Assembly (NCBI RefSeq): GCF_030272615.1
Contig: NC_081414.1
Coordinates: 520,187,185-520,251,184 of the forward strand
Length of the DNA stretch: 64,000 nucleotides
Source of the DNA: Cryptomeria japonica
Taxonomy: Eukaryota; Streptophyta; Pinopsida; Cupressales; Cupressaceae
Reading direction: 5' to 3'
In this document: in pieces, positions 22,740 to 34,570 of the stretch
Layout: each line of letters begins with the position of its first letter
Numbering within the stretch: position 1 is the stretch's first letter
Notes under the pieces: model-generated
The model's input: the letters and a program-made list of their open reading frames with translations, nothing else
What the model was told of the DNA's origin: nothing
The model's database searches: none
Program-made: the position numbers and the translations under genes

Positions 22740-24266
22740 TGTTAGTTCTGATACTTAATGTAAAGTACAGATGCCAATAGCTAACAAGATGAGAGGGGAG
22801 GGTGAATCATACAAACTTAAACTTCCATAAAATCAACAGATTCAACCTCAGTAAATTATACTTCAGCAACTTAACTAAAAACCTGCTAAACATGCAAACT
22901 TATGAACACATAATCATAATAACACTCATAACACCAAATTTCACGTGGAAACCCAAATAGGGAAAAACCACTATGGGATTTCAGACCCACTAAGAAATAT
23001 ACTCTTCTAGCGTATGCTCAGTTAAAAGCAAATCCTATTAAAGATTACAAACACATTGCTAGATGTGACCCGATTAAGGGATTTCCCTCAGATCTATAAG
23101 GATCTTCACTTTGTTAGAAGTGACCTTGTCAAAGGATTTTAAACACTCACTTAGAATGTTACCTTGCTAGAGGGTTTACAAATAAAACTTTTAAGTCCAC
23201 TCGATTAAGAGATTTTCTGTCAATTACAAAATAACAGTAATAAAAATCTATCTGCAACTTCACATCTAAAATGCTAAAGTAGATTCTTATTTGCTCAAAA
23301 CAATCTAGTCATAGGACTTATCTTGCCCCTCTGCTAGGCTCTCTACTCTGTTATTCAAATAGGTCTTTAAGCTTTTGTGATTGGTAATCACTATGTAGCA
23401 TCCTTGTGCATACACTTATCCACATACATTCTTTATCAATAATTCATTATTGATAAACAATTGCTAACCACTGAATCTCCTTGATCACATTTCCCATGAT
23501 CAATCTTAGCCATTAGATCTTCAAACTTGACTAGGTTCAATCTATCCTTTCGATCTGAAAATGTTTTACCTTACCTAGGGACTTGCATTTCCTTCTTGGA
23601 ACTTGCATAAGGTTATTGCGGTTCAATCTGCACTGTAGATCTTCTTGCCGATTTTCCTTTGCCATAGATCCTTAACAAACTTCATGTATGACATACCAAT
23701 CATTTATACATCTCTAGCTAATCATTGTCCTTCATTAAATAATGCTTTTATCCATCCCATGCGCATTGTCATAACTCGGTTGCAACTCGGTAAATACTAA
23801 ACTTTACTCGGTAGACATTTTGCCTTCATTAACTGATATCAATAACCTTAGGGTTTACTGACTAGGTTCTTTAGGGTTTACCGACTAGGTTCTTTGCTCA
23901 GTTGTATAGTATAGTATTAACCTTACAATCAACAACATATGTAGGATATCAAAATCTCATCATTGTCTAACTCGGTAATAGTTTCCCATTGAATAACTTA
24001 TTCCTCCCTTTATTCATCACATTCTTTTTGTGTCTTTTACTGACATTTTAATTGTCTTCTAATCAATCTTCTCAAGATATGGCAACATCATATTGAATCA
24101 GATAATCAATTTCTTGACATCAATGACAAAATAATGTTATAAAGATAGTTATCATCCTTCTTTAGTTATATCAATAATCTTCAACAACTTTCTCAATATC
24201 CTTATTGAATATCAACAATCTCCTGATATTGAAATACCAACAATCTTTCTTACTGTAAAGCCAACA
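22740..24266 (-). repeat. Copia-2 3' LTR
   Basis: 1527-bp LTR with TG...CA ends (plus-strand bounds TGTTAG and GCCAACA). It pairs with 29024-30569. In the first ~480 bases I count about 28 mismatches plus small indels (5-6%). It carries a G-run and a leader-like AACCCAAATAGGGAAAAACC block shared with the other copy. Confidence 0.93.
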
Positions 24267-24280
24267 ATCTCCCCCTTTGG
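24267..24280 (-). other. Copia-2 polypurine tract
   Basis: The minus strand CCAAAGGGGGAGAT abuts the 3' LTR. The tract and about 12 further bases of the internal side are identical to those of Copia-1, although the two LTRs are unrelated in sequence over most of their length. Confidence 0.88.
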
Positions 24281-24771
24281 CATTGATGGCAAAACCAACA
24301 ATTAAATGGTATTATGAACAAGATATTCAAATTGAGTTAGATTCAGATTGTTGTTAGACTTCTCCTATTATCCTTGATCTGTTGTCTTCTAAAGTCTTCT
24401 CCATTTTTCATTAGGCTTCTAAGTTGTTGACTTGCATTTACTTGCATTTAGTCTTTTCTGTGTTATAGTAATCTCCCCCTATCATTATTCCTCTATTATT
24501 TCCATCATTCAGGGCTTTTACCATTCAGTCAACCATTTAGTCTTCTCCCCCTTTGACAACAATGCCAAAAAGTAAAAGAACTAAATCATGATTTCTTCCT
24601 TTGTGAAGTGATTTGTCTTGCTATGTAACATCTTAGTCTCGATCAAATCAACTTGTCTCTATTCACTTTTTCTTGCACACCTTTAAAAAACCTTCTAAAG
24701 TGCATAAATCAACATCAATCCACACATAATATTCTGTAGATTCATTGAATTGATGCTTTCACCGAACTCGG
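24281..24771 (-). other. Copia-2 3' untranslated region
   Basis: Non-coding stretch between the pol stop and the polypurine tract. Extra PPT-like runs (plus strand ATCTCCCCCT at about 24470 and TCTCCCCCTTTGACAAC at about 24543) repeat the pattern seen in the Copia-1 family. Confidence 0.65.
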
Positions 24772-27700
24772 TCAATGAGTAGAAGATAGGGGTAGGACCC
24801 CTAACTTGCTTCTGAGATACTCAAAAGTGTCCCTTGGCAGTGGCTTTGTGAAGATGTCTGCTAATTGCTCCTTTGAACTTATATATTCCAGCACAACTTT
24901 CTTCTCTTGAACTTCTTCTCTGAGATAGTGATACTTTATAGATATATGCTTTGTCTTAGAGTGCATTACTAGATTCTTTGAAATGTTAATGACACTAGTA
25001 TTATCACAGAATATAGTTACTGGCTCGGTAACTTTCTCATTTATACCTTCCAACAGTTGTTTGATCCATGCTATATTGGTACAATTCAATGCTGTAGCAA
25101 CATATTCAGCTTCTATTGTAGACTGAGAAATACATCCTTGTTTCTTGCTAAGCCAACTTACTAGTCTTTCTCCCAAAAAGAAAGCTCCACCACTTGTGCT
25201 TTTCTTGTCATCTATGTTGTCTGCCCAATCAGCATCAGTATAAACTTTTAAATCAAAATTATTCCTCTTTTCATATACTAAGCCATAATCTTTAGTGCCT
25301 CTCAGGTATCTGAAAATTCTCTTGATTGTTGTCATATGGGTTTCCTTGGGATATGTAGAGAATCTTGCTACAATACCTACTGCATGTGCTATATCCAGTC
25401 TACTATGCACAACATATTGCAATTTTCCAATCATAGATCGGTAAAGTGTCTCATCAATAGATGCAGATTCATCATTCTTTGATAATTTACAGTTAGTAGT
25501 CATAGGAGTACTTACTGGTTTAGAATCCTCCATTCCAAATTTCTTCAAGATTTCCTTTATGTACTTGGATTGAGTAATGAAAATCTCATATTTCATTTAC
25601 AATATCTGTAAACCTATAAAATACTTTATCTCACTGATTAGTGACATCTCAAATTATTTGCACATTTTATTTCCAAAGTTCTTGCATAAGGAGTCATTAC
25701 CACAAATTATAATGTCATCAACAAATATGGTTGAGATTAGTATTCCATTGTCCTCATCTTTCTTCATGTACATATTGTTGTTTTCACTTGTCCTTATAAA
25801 TTCAATCTTGATTAAATAAGAGTGCAATCTTTCATACCATGCTTTAGGTTTTTTTTCAGACCATATAAGGATTTGTTCAGTTTGCATACCTGATCTTTAC
25901 TCCTATCTTCAACAAATCCTTCAGGTTGTTCAATGAAAACTTGTTCTTCTAGTATACCATTCAAAAATGCATATTTAACATCCATTTGATATACCTTGAA
26001 ATTTTTGAAAGCAACATATGCCAACAATGTTCTTACTCCCTCAAGTCTAGCCACAGGTGCAAAAGTCTCACCATAATCTATTCCTTCTTCTTGAGCATAA
26101 CCTTTGCAAACTAGTCTTGCTTTGTTGCGAATGACCTCACCTTTTTCATTTAGCTTGTTTCTAAAAATCCACTTAGTACCGATTACATTTTTGTCCTTTG
26201 GTCTTGGGATTAGTGACCATGTGTCATTCTTCTTGATTTGATCAATTTCTTCTATCATAACATTTGCCCAATCTTCATTGTTAAATGCCTCTTTCACTAT
26301 TCTTGGTTCAAATTCAGAAATCAGACATGTGTTCTGTCTTAGTTTGTTTCTTGTCATCACTGGATCATCTTTATCTCCTATAATCTGACTTGATGCATGA
26401 TGTCTTCTAACATATTTGGCTAATATAGACTTGGTAGGTTCTATATGATCTTCTTCATCACTCAGTAACTGGACATTATCTTTATTTTCTTCATCAACAT
26501 TCTCGATAGGACTTCTCGGTTGAACATAAACAAATTCTTCATAATCTTTTGGTTCTTTGGAATTTCGTTCATCATTTATTTCTACAAATTCATCAGTTTT
26601 CACATTTGCACTTTCCACTATTTTGTTAGATGATTTTATCAGACATTTAAATGCTTTACTTCTAGAAGAATAACCAAGAAATGTTCCTTCTTCACTTTTC
26701 TAATCAAACTTTCCATTTCTGTCATCTTTGTGAACATAGCATCTACTTCCAAAGATTTTAAAGTAACTTACATTAGGTTTCTTATCATACCAGATCTCAT
26801 ATGGTGTCTTCATAGTTCCTTTCTTTAGTTGAACTCAGTTCAGGGTGTAAACTGTAGTGTTGATTGCTTCTCTCCAAAATGTTTGAGGTACCCTCTTTTC
26901 TATCATCAGGGTTCTTGCATAATCCACAATTGATCTGTTTCTTCTCTTGACTATCCCATTTTGCTGAGGTGTTCTCAGTGTAGATACTTGCCTCTTTATA
27001 CCATGATCATTGTAGAATAAGTTAAATTCATCATAAGTAAATTCTCCTCCTCTATTAGATCTAAGACATTTCAGTTGTCTTTCTATTTCATTTTCAACTC
27101 TTTCCTTGTACCATTTGAACATTTGAAAAGCTTCTGATTTTTCTTTTAAAACCATAACTGACATCATCGTTGAGTAATCATCCATAAATAATATGAAATA
27201 TTTATCACCATAATAACTTTGAACTTTCATAGGACCACAAAGATCAGTGTGTACTAGATCTAAAATTCCTTTAGAAGGGTAAGACTTACTTGTAAAGCTT
27301 GATCTTGTCATCTTACCCATCTAGCATCCTCAACACATAGCATTCTCAGGTTTTTCAAGACTTGGTAGACCTCTTTTTTGGTACTTCTTACTTATTTTGA
27401 TCAGATTATCAAAATTTACATGACAAAACGTTTTATGCCATAACCAGGTACCATCTATCTTTGCATAAAGACACTTGTTCCAAGTTGAGTCAAGATGAAA
27501 TGTATTACCTTTTGTTTGTGTCCCAGTAGTAGCTAACTTTCCATGCTTGTCATGAACTTTGACAATTCCTTTCTGAAATTCTATTCGGTATCTTGTATTG
27601 TTTAGCTATGTTACACTCAACAAATTGTATTTCAAACCTTCAACCCAGTATACATCATCACATTTAGCATTGTCAAGAAGTGGTATAGATCCTTTACCTT

Positions 27701-28958
27701 TTTCTGGACATGGTGCATCATTACGAAGTCTTACATAGCCTCCATCATAGTCTTCTAATTTAACAAACTTGTGTTTATCACCTATCATATGTTGTTAGCA
27801 TCCACTGTCTATGATCCAAGAATCATTATTATTTATGTGAGATATTAGGGCTTTTTCTTCATACCTTTCTTCATCAGATCCATCTTTAATAGCCACATAA
27901 ACAACTTCCTCAGTATTAGTTTCATCAGATTTGTCATCATTGGATTCCTCATCTGCTACTAGACATGTCTTTCTATCTCTCCTTCTGAAGTCTCGGTGTC
28001 CTCTGTATTGGTTATCTTTCTGCCTGTTATCTCTGTATTCTCTCTTTTCACTAGATTCTTTGTCAGGGCAGTTAGAAGCCATATGTCCTATTTTATCACA
28101 ATTGAGACATTTTAAAGGTAGCTTTCCTTTATACTTACCTTTTCCTCTCGGTAACCTTCTGGCTAATAATGCTTCAAATTCTTCTTGCTTCTTGATTTCC
28201 TCATACAGTTTGTGCACTTTTTCCATGTTCTTGTGAAATCTTTCACTTGCTCCACTATGATCCCCTTCAGAGTACTTACTCATTCTATCATTGTAATCAT
28301 CAAATTCACCAATATGAAAAAAACTGAATGCAAATTCTACTTTATTTACCGAAGACCCACTATTATTAAAGTTACTTAACTCAAATGCATGTAGCTTACC
28401 AATAGTAGCATCCAAAGAAATTGGCATGTTAGGTACATACCTCAATTCATTGATTGCAGAGACTTGAATAGCATAAGCTAGTAGAAGGGTTCTCAACAAC
28501 TTACTTGTTATATCCTTTTCTTCAATAGTTTCACCTACTCCTTTAATTTGATTGACAATCTCCTTTAGTCTTGTACTGTATTGGGTTATGTTCTCACCTT
28601 CATTCATCCTCATGGATTCAAGTTGTCCTCTTAGACTATCTACTTTTGCTCTTTGAACATGTTCATCACCTCCATACATAGATATGAGTTTAGTCCACAT
28701 TGCTTTTGCATCATTACAACCTTCTAGATCATTAAACTCTGAGTGGGTCAATGCTGATGTTATTTCAATCATAGCTTGAATATATTCTTGCTTTGCCTTA
28801 ATCTCTTCCAAGGTCATAGGGTTGGTGCTCGGTGCAATGTAATCATTCTCTAGATAATATGTTGCATATTCTCCAATTCCTGATAAATGCAACTTCATCC
28901 TTTTCTGCCATGTGGAGAAACTTGACTTGTTCAGCTTCGGTGCATCCCTTTTATACAT
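24772..28958 (-). pseudogene. Copia-2 gag-pol polyprotein with stops and one frameshift
   Basis: Ty1/copia polyprotein reading from ATG 28956-28958 to TGA 24772-24774. gag carries the zinc knuckle CLNCDKIGHMASNC (about 28070-28110). The protease DSGC is cut right after the cysteine by TAA at 27795-27797. Integrase lies at about 26900-27480, reverse transcriptase at about 25650-26250 with a FVDD box, and RNase H at about 24870-25270. Stops after the protease include 27606-27608, two near 27320-27340, 26835-26837, one near 26700, 25654-25656 and one near 25597. A one-base shift lies near 25850 just before KAWYERL. In integrase the second catalytic Asp is Asn (27054-27056) and the catalytic Glu is Lys (26946-26948). 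The element is structurally complete but dead. Confidence 0.92.
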
Positions 28959-29009
28959 CTTCGGATCTTTCCCTCAAGTACCTTTAAACTTTTTCTTCCG
29001 GAGTCCAAA

Positions 29010-29021
29010 GCTATGATACCA
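29010..29021 (-). other. Copia-2 primer binding site
   Basis: TGGTATCATAGC on the minus strand, two bases inside the 5' LTR. It differs by one base from the usual initiator Met tRNA complement, at a different position from Copia-1. Confidence 0.85.
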
Positions 29022-29023
29022 AT

Positions 29024-30569
29024 TGTTAGTTCTGATACTTAATGTAAAGTTTAGATTCCAATAGCTAACAAGATGAGAGGGGGGGGCGAATCATACAAAC
29101 TTAAACTTCCATAAAATCAACAGATTCAACCTCGGTAACTTATACTTCAGCAACTTAACCAAAAACCTGCTAAACATGCAAAATTATGAACACATAATCA
29201 TAATAACACTCATAACACCAGATTTAACGTGGAAACCCAAATAGGGAAAAACCACTATGGGATTTTGGACCCACTAAGAAATATACTCTTCTAGAGTATG
29301 CTCGGTTAAAAGCAAATCCTATTAAAGATTACAAACACATTGCTAGATGTGACCCGATTAAGGGATTTCCCTTAGAACTGCTAGGATCTTCACTTTGTTA
29401 GAAGTGACCTTGTCAAAGGATTTCAAACACTCACTTAGAATGTTACCTTGCTAGAGGGTTTACAAATAAGACTGTTAAGTCCACTTGGCTAAGAGATTTT
29501 CTATCAATTACAAAAATAACAGTAATAAAAATCTATCTGCAACTTCACATCTAAAATGCTAAAGTAGATTCTTATTTGCTCAAAACAATCTAGTCATAGG
29601 ACTTATCTTGTCCCTCTACTAGGCTCTCTACTTTGTTATTCAAACAGGTCTTCAAGTTTCTATGCTCGGTAATCACTATGTAGCATCCCTATGCATACAC
29701 TTTCCCGCATACATTGTTTTTCAACAATTCCTTATTTATAAACAATTGCTAACCACTGAATCTCCTTGGTCACATTTCCCATGATCAATCTTAGCCATCA
29801 GATCTTCAAACTTGACTAGTTTCAATGTATCCTTTCAATCTGAAAAACATTTTACCTTACCTAGGGACTTGCATTTCCTTCTTGGAACTTGCATAAGGTT
29901 ATTGCGGTTCAATCTGCGCTGTAGATCTTCCTACCGATTTTCCTTTGCCATAGATCCTTAACAAACTTCATGTAAGGCATACCAATCATTTATACATCTC
30001 TAGCTAATCATTGTTCTTCATTAAATAATGCTTTTATACATCCCATGTACATTGTCATAACTCAGTTGCAACTCGATAAATACTAAAATTTACTCGGTAG
30101 ACATTTCGCCTTCATTAATCGATATCGATAACGTTAGGGTTTACTAACTAGGTTCTTTAGGGTTTACCAACTAGGTTCTTTGCTTAGTTGCATAGTATAG
30201 TATTAACCTTACAATCAACAACATATGTAGGATATCAAAACAATCTAAACATCATGATCTCATCATTGTCTAATTTGGTAATAGTTGCCCATTGAATAAC
30301 TTATTCCTCCCTTTATTCATCATATTCTTTCTATATCTTTTACCAACATCTTAATTCTCTTCTAATCAATCTTCTCAAGATATGGTAACATCATACTGAA
30401 TCAGATAATCAATTTCTTGACATCAATGACAAAATAATGTTATAAAGATAATTATCATCCTTCTTCAGTTATATCAATAGTCTTCAACAACTTTCTCAAT
30501 ATCCTTATTGAATATCAACAATCTCCCAATACTGAAATACCAACAATCTTTCTTACTGTAATGCCAACA
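29024..30569 (-). repeat. Copia-2 5' LTR
   Basis: 1546-bp partner of 22740-24266, bounded by TGTTAG and GCCAACA on the plus strand. It contains a run of eight G near 29079-29086 where the other LTR has a broken run. The right end is followed by the ATAAC duplication. Confidence 0.93.
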
Positions 30570-30574
30570 ATAAC
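30570..30574. repeat. Target-site duplication ATAAC (right)
   Basis: Matches 22735-22739. Confidence 0.92.
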
Positions 30575-31638
30575 TAATGTATCATTTATCATCTAAGGTC
30601 CATAATGCATGCACATTGGATGAAGATAAGAGTTCATGGTGCATATATCATATCAGATCAACACCAAGATCCAATCATAATGCACAATATAGTCTCCATG
30701 TAAGAGGGGTAGTGAAAATAATTTCATACATCAACCATCTTAATTCAAATAGAATCCATGTCTACAAGCATCCAGAAACACACATCAAACAATCAATCTG
30801 CAGTCCATGTATTTGTCACAAGCATATAACCCAATCTAATTAATCCAGTTCACACTTCTTTCTATTATATCTTATGATCCAAATTATTACAAATTAATCT
30901 CATCTTAGAGATTACACTTTTATTTCCTTATATTACTATTAATACTATTTGATTACCCAAAATGACTAGATCCATTCTCCGCGGTGTTCTCCCTTAACAC
31001 ACTATCAGAGGTTCTAGCAAACATGATAGAAGTAACACTAACACATAAGTAGGGGTAGCTATAACAAACATTAAAAATGACCACCAAAACTTCAAATAGA
31101 GAATAATCCAAGAAGCAACACCATCAAGATCAATAATAAACAATGAAAAGTGTCAGCGATTTCGACAACCAACAACACCAAAACATGACAAGTTTCATAA
31201 ATTAATGGAGAAAAAAGAGAATTTAGTGGTCATCCCTTTCATAATAAATTCTAAAATAATAATGCTAGTCCCAAGTTCACAAAATACAATTCATAATAAA
31301 TTCAATGAAATCATGGTCACAACAAAATCTCAAAACGAGGTGACCAATATTAGCCACACTATAGGGAGTAACTACTTCAAAACACCCAAGATCACATAAG
31401 TTGAGTGTGTTAGAAAATGTATAATAGACACCCCAGGCTATTAAGTTAACTACATAACTTTTTAGTACAATGCAATCTTTAAGGACTTTAATGTAGTGAT
31501 TAATCAAATAACGCAAGCTATATAATACTCATTACAATGCAATTATATTCTTTACTTTCAAATACATCAAATAGTAGCATTCCTACAAATTATTATACCT
31601 AGATGGAGGAATGAGAGAGGGAAATTAATAGTCATACA
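30575..31638. other. Unidentified non-coding DNA between Copia-2 and Del-1
   Basis: About 1.06 kb with no gene or recognised repeat. It is AT-rich. It joins 22734 on one side and 43157 on the other once the two insertions are removed. Confidence 0.4.
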
Positions 31639-31643
31639 GTTCA
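31639..31643. repeat. Target-site duplication GTTCA (left)
   Basis: GTTCA before the Del-1 5' LTR is repeated at 43152-43156 after the 3' LTR. Confidence 0.93.
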
Positions 31644-33007
31644 TGTGAGGCCTCACCTTGACTTAGTTTGACATTCAGTGGATTTTATATTTAGACTATT
31701 ATGGATACTTTATTTTGATGCATTTTGAGACTTAGAACTTACATGATTTCAGGATTTGGATAACATTGCTATGATTTGATGATTTTACTTATATGCCTTA
31801 TGAGATAGAACACTACTTGATTGTTAGATAAGATGATATTGCAATGATAGATGTCGTTATTTAATTTGTAGGACTTTTCTATGATAACAGAACTATGATG
31901 TATGGTTAAGTTTATGTGAATTGGGATGAAATTGTTTATGAGAACTTTGCTTGATAAAAGATGTATTTAATCTGTGCTGATGAAAATTGTATGCAAGTGA
32001 TGATGTGTATTGTTATTCCTTTGAATTATATTATATGTGGATATTTGAAAGTACTAATGTGTTAAATGAGATGCGCAGGAAATTTACCATGTGACCATGG
32101 AAATTACGGAGAACCAAACCTAGACTTATGTATGTTCATAAGCCAGGGGTTGTCTATTTGGAGAGACAACACCCCGTTTGTGTTGTATTTTATTCATAAC
32201 GGTATATGCTGCATGAGTTTTAAGTGTTATTTAAATTTAATGTGTAAAACCACAAGAGACAATTTCATGTTTTATTTTGTAAAAGTGTTTTATTTGTGTC
32301 ACTTGACACATGTGTGGATTTAAATTTAAATGTTTTATTTTGGTCTCTTGGTGGGGAAGTGTTTAATTATAGTTCTTCTTAAATAAAATAATGTGTTGTC
32401 ATAAATACTTTGGGAATATAATATTTGGGGTGGTCAACATATGTCTGACCCGAAAATAAACTTCAGAGGGGTTTAAAATGGGTTAAATGAACACCTAGGG
32501 GTAGTTTAATAGGGTTTCCTAAAGCCCATAAGGTATACCTAGGGGTTAGGGGTAATTTTAGACAAGTTTCTACTTTTAAATGATCTTTTTGACGCTTTAA
32601 AAATTGGTTTTTTTGGGTTGAGCGAAAATTGAAAATTAGAAGTTTAAATCTTGTTTTATTTCTACTTCTGTTTTTGTTTCAGAAAAAGAAAAGCCTCCTT
32701 GAGTTGCATGCAAAGCATCTTTTGTATTATGGAAAAATTAGTTTTCAAATAAATTTTATCTATATTCTACTTGTTGAAAAGTATGAGTTATATGCTGAAA
32801 GATCCTAAGTATTTAAAAAGAATAAGGGTGTTTTAAGTAATTGTTTTATTAGTGGAAAAATCAATGAATGTGTTTTATTCAGAATAGTATGATGTTTTTT
32901 TTAAGAAAAAAAAAATGTGTTAGAATAAAAGTTTAGCAAAAGATCTACTTCAATTTCTTTTATCAACAATTAAAATAAATAAATAAAAGAGCCTAAGTTT
33001 ATATACC

Positions 33008-33059
<52 letters not shown>

Positions 33060-33193
33060 TTGTGCACATGAAATTTTGATTTACATAATGCTTTCCCTTT
33101 GTTATCTTGTTTAAAATTTTGTATGTAAATCTTATTAAAAAAAATATATATTTTTATATATATTCAATCTTAAAACTTTTATATATATAAGTT

Positions 33194-33247
<54 letters not shown>

Positions 33248-34413
33248 ATATAATTAAAAAAAAAAAAAAAAAAACTAAATTTAAAAAAAAAAAAGAATTT
33301 TGGGTTCCACGCGGACCCCACTGTGTGTACACACAGTGCGGGCCGCGCGGCACCCACTGTGTGCACACACAGTGCGAGCCGCTTTGGCTCCCACTGTGTG
33401 GACACACAGTGGTCGGCCGCGGCCGCCACTGTGTGGACACACAGTGGTGCGAGCCGCAAGCGGCGCCCACTGTGTGGACACACAGTGGTGCCGCGCCGCC
33501 ACTGTGCGTTCACATAGTGGCGCCCTCGGCCCTTCGACTACATAGTGGTGCCGCGCTGCCACTGTGCGTTCACACGGTGGTGCCCTCGGCCCTTCGACTT
33601 CTTCAAACCTTGCATAAAAAATATGGCCGCACTATTGTTCGGCCTTGTGAAATTTTTGTGGCAATAAAAAAATAAAGAGATTAAACCCTAGCCCGGGTAG
33701 GGCTAGGGTAAATGAAATAAAATTTACATGATAGTTTAGAGTTGTTAATTTTTATATAAAAAAATAGAACCCTAATTAGGGTTGGAAAAATATTGATTAT
33801 TATTTTGGAAAGTAATTTTTTGTTTAAAAGAATTAAAATATATAAATATATAATTCTAGTTATATTTTGGAGTAAGTATTTAATTATAAATATATATATA
33901 TATAATATTCTGGTTATAATTTGGAGTAAGTAATTAATAGAGATTTAAATATTTAAATACCTCTGTATTGGTTTCTAATAGGTAGTAAAAGAAAAAAAAA
34001 GAAATATACAAATTTATGAATAAAGCCTGGTCTTATAAATTTCAGATGTTTTTAGCGTGTTAAATGCTTAATATTGCCCTAGTTAATTTAATTAGAGCAT
34101 TAAAATTTTTTAAATGGTTGTTTAGACTATATAGTCATATTGGAGATTGAATTAATTTTCCTCTCCTATTCCTTTAGCGTAATTGATTTAATAAACTTAA
34201 TGACTAGGTATCTCGTGGAGATAAAAATTAAACCAGTTAGTTTTCCGCAATTAGAATTAAACAAATTATCGATGTTTGGTTCGTTTCAGAATTAGCTCGA
34301 ATATAATTATGAAAATTTCATTAACGCTTGTCGTGTGAGCGAACTTGTTAATTAATTAGTATTTAAAAAAAAAAAAAATCGTTCCGTTTTTGCCCTAAAT
34401 TTTGGGCATGACA
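31644..34413 (+). repeat. Del-1 5' LTR (2770 bp, shortened copy)
   Basis: Starts TGTGAGGCCTCACC (T plus a perfect 12-bp palindrome) and ends GGGCATGACA. It matches the 3' LTR at 39348-43151 with about 9 differences in the first 430 bases (2%). It lacks about 1.15 kb that the 3' LTR and the second Del LTR at 60796-64000 both have; the junction lies near 32651. It has a longer palindrome array (33319-33579) and TA tracts at about 33011-33056 and 33207-33243. Upstream of the primer site it is the promoter-bearing copy. Confidence 0.95.
33319..33579. repeat. Palindrome array in the Del-1 5' LTR (seven units)
   Basis: GC-rich island in an AT-rich LTR. Units of CACTGTGTG-NN-CACACAGTG start at 33319, 33355, 33392, 33427 and 33468, with degenerate units at 33500 and 33560. 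Spacing is 32-41 bases except the last (60). The two centre bases vary (TA, CA, GA). Spacers such as GCCGCAAGCGGC and GGCCGCGGCC are also self-complementary, so nearly the whole block can fold into consecutive hairpins or cruciforms. The segment 33520-33595 is a partial duplication of the array end. Coding frames read across it are artefacts. Confidence 0.95.
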
Positions 34414-34416
34414 TTT

Positions 34417-34428
34417 TGGTATCAGAGC
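34417..34428 (+). other. Del-1 primer binding site
   Basis: TGGTATCAGAGC three bases after the 5' LTR end: the exact complement class of initiator Met tRNA used by chromoviruses. Confidence 0.93.
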
Positions 34429-34570
34429 GAGGTTTCCACACTAGGAACCTTACTCACTTACGTTTCGCCTTAGAATATTTAAAATTATTATGTTAAATTG
34501 ATTTTTGAATTTAATTGAATTTATTCTAAAAGAAATAAATTAATTGTTTTTCCTTATTTTTCCTCTTAGG

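Noticed and set aside
30577-30843. 88-residue frame right of Copia-2
   Set aside because: No recognisable motif or coding composition; it sits in unassigned AT-rich DNA.
32066-32323. 85-residue frame near the start of the Del LTR, repeated at 39770 and 63771
   Set aside because: It is conserved only because the LTR is repeated, and its length and end differ between copies.
33319-33579. Regular repeats with spacers suggesting a CRISPR array
   Set aside because: The repeated unit is a palindrome inside a plant LTR, spacers are short and themselves inverted repeats, and no cas-like genes exist. The copies sit at the same place in related LTRs.
33135-33675. Overlapping open frames on both strands with VHTQW- or CVHTV-like repeats
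   Set aside because: They are translations of the palindrome array in several frames, and no start context or codon bias supports them. The same holds at 41968-42407 and 61445-61943.
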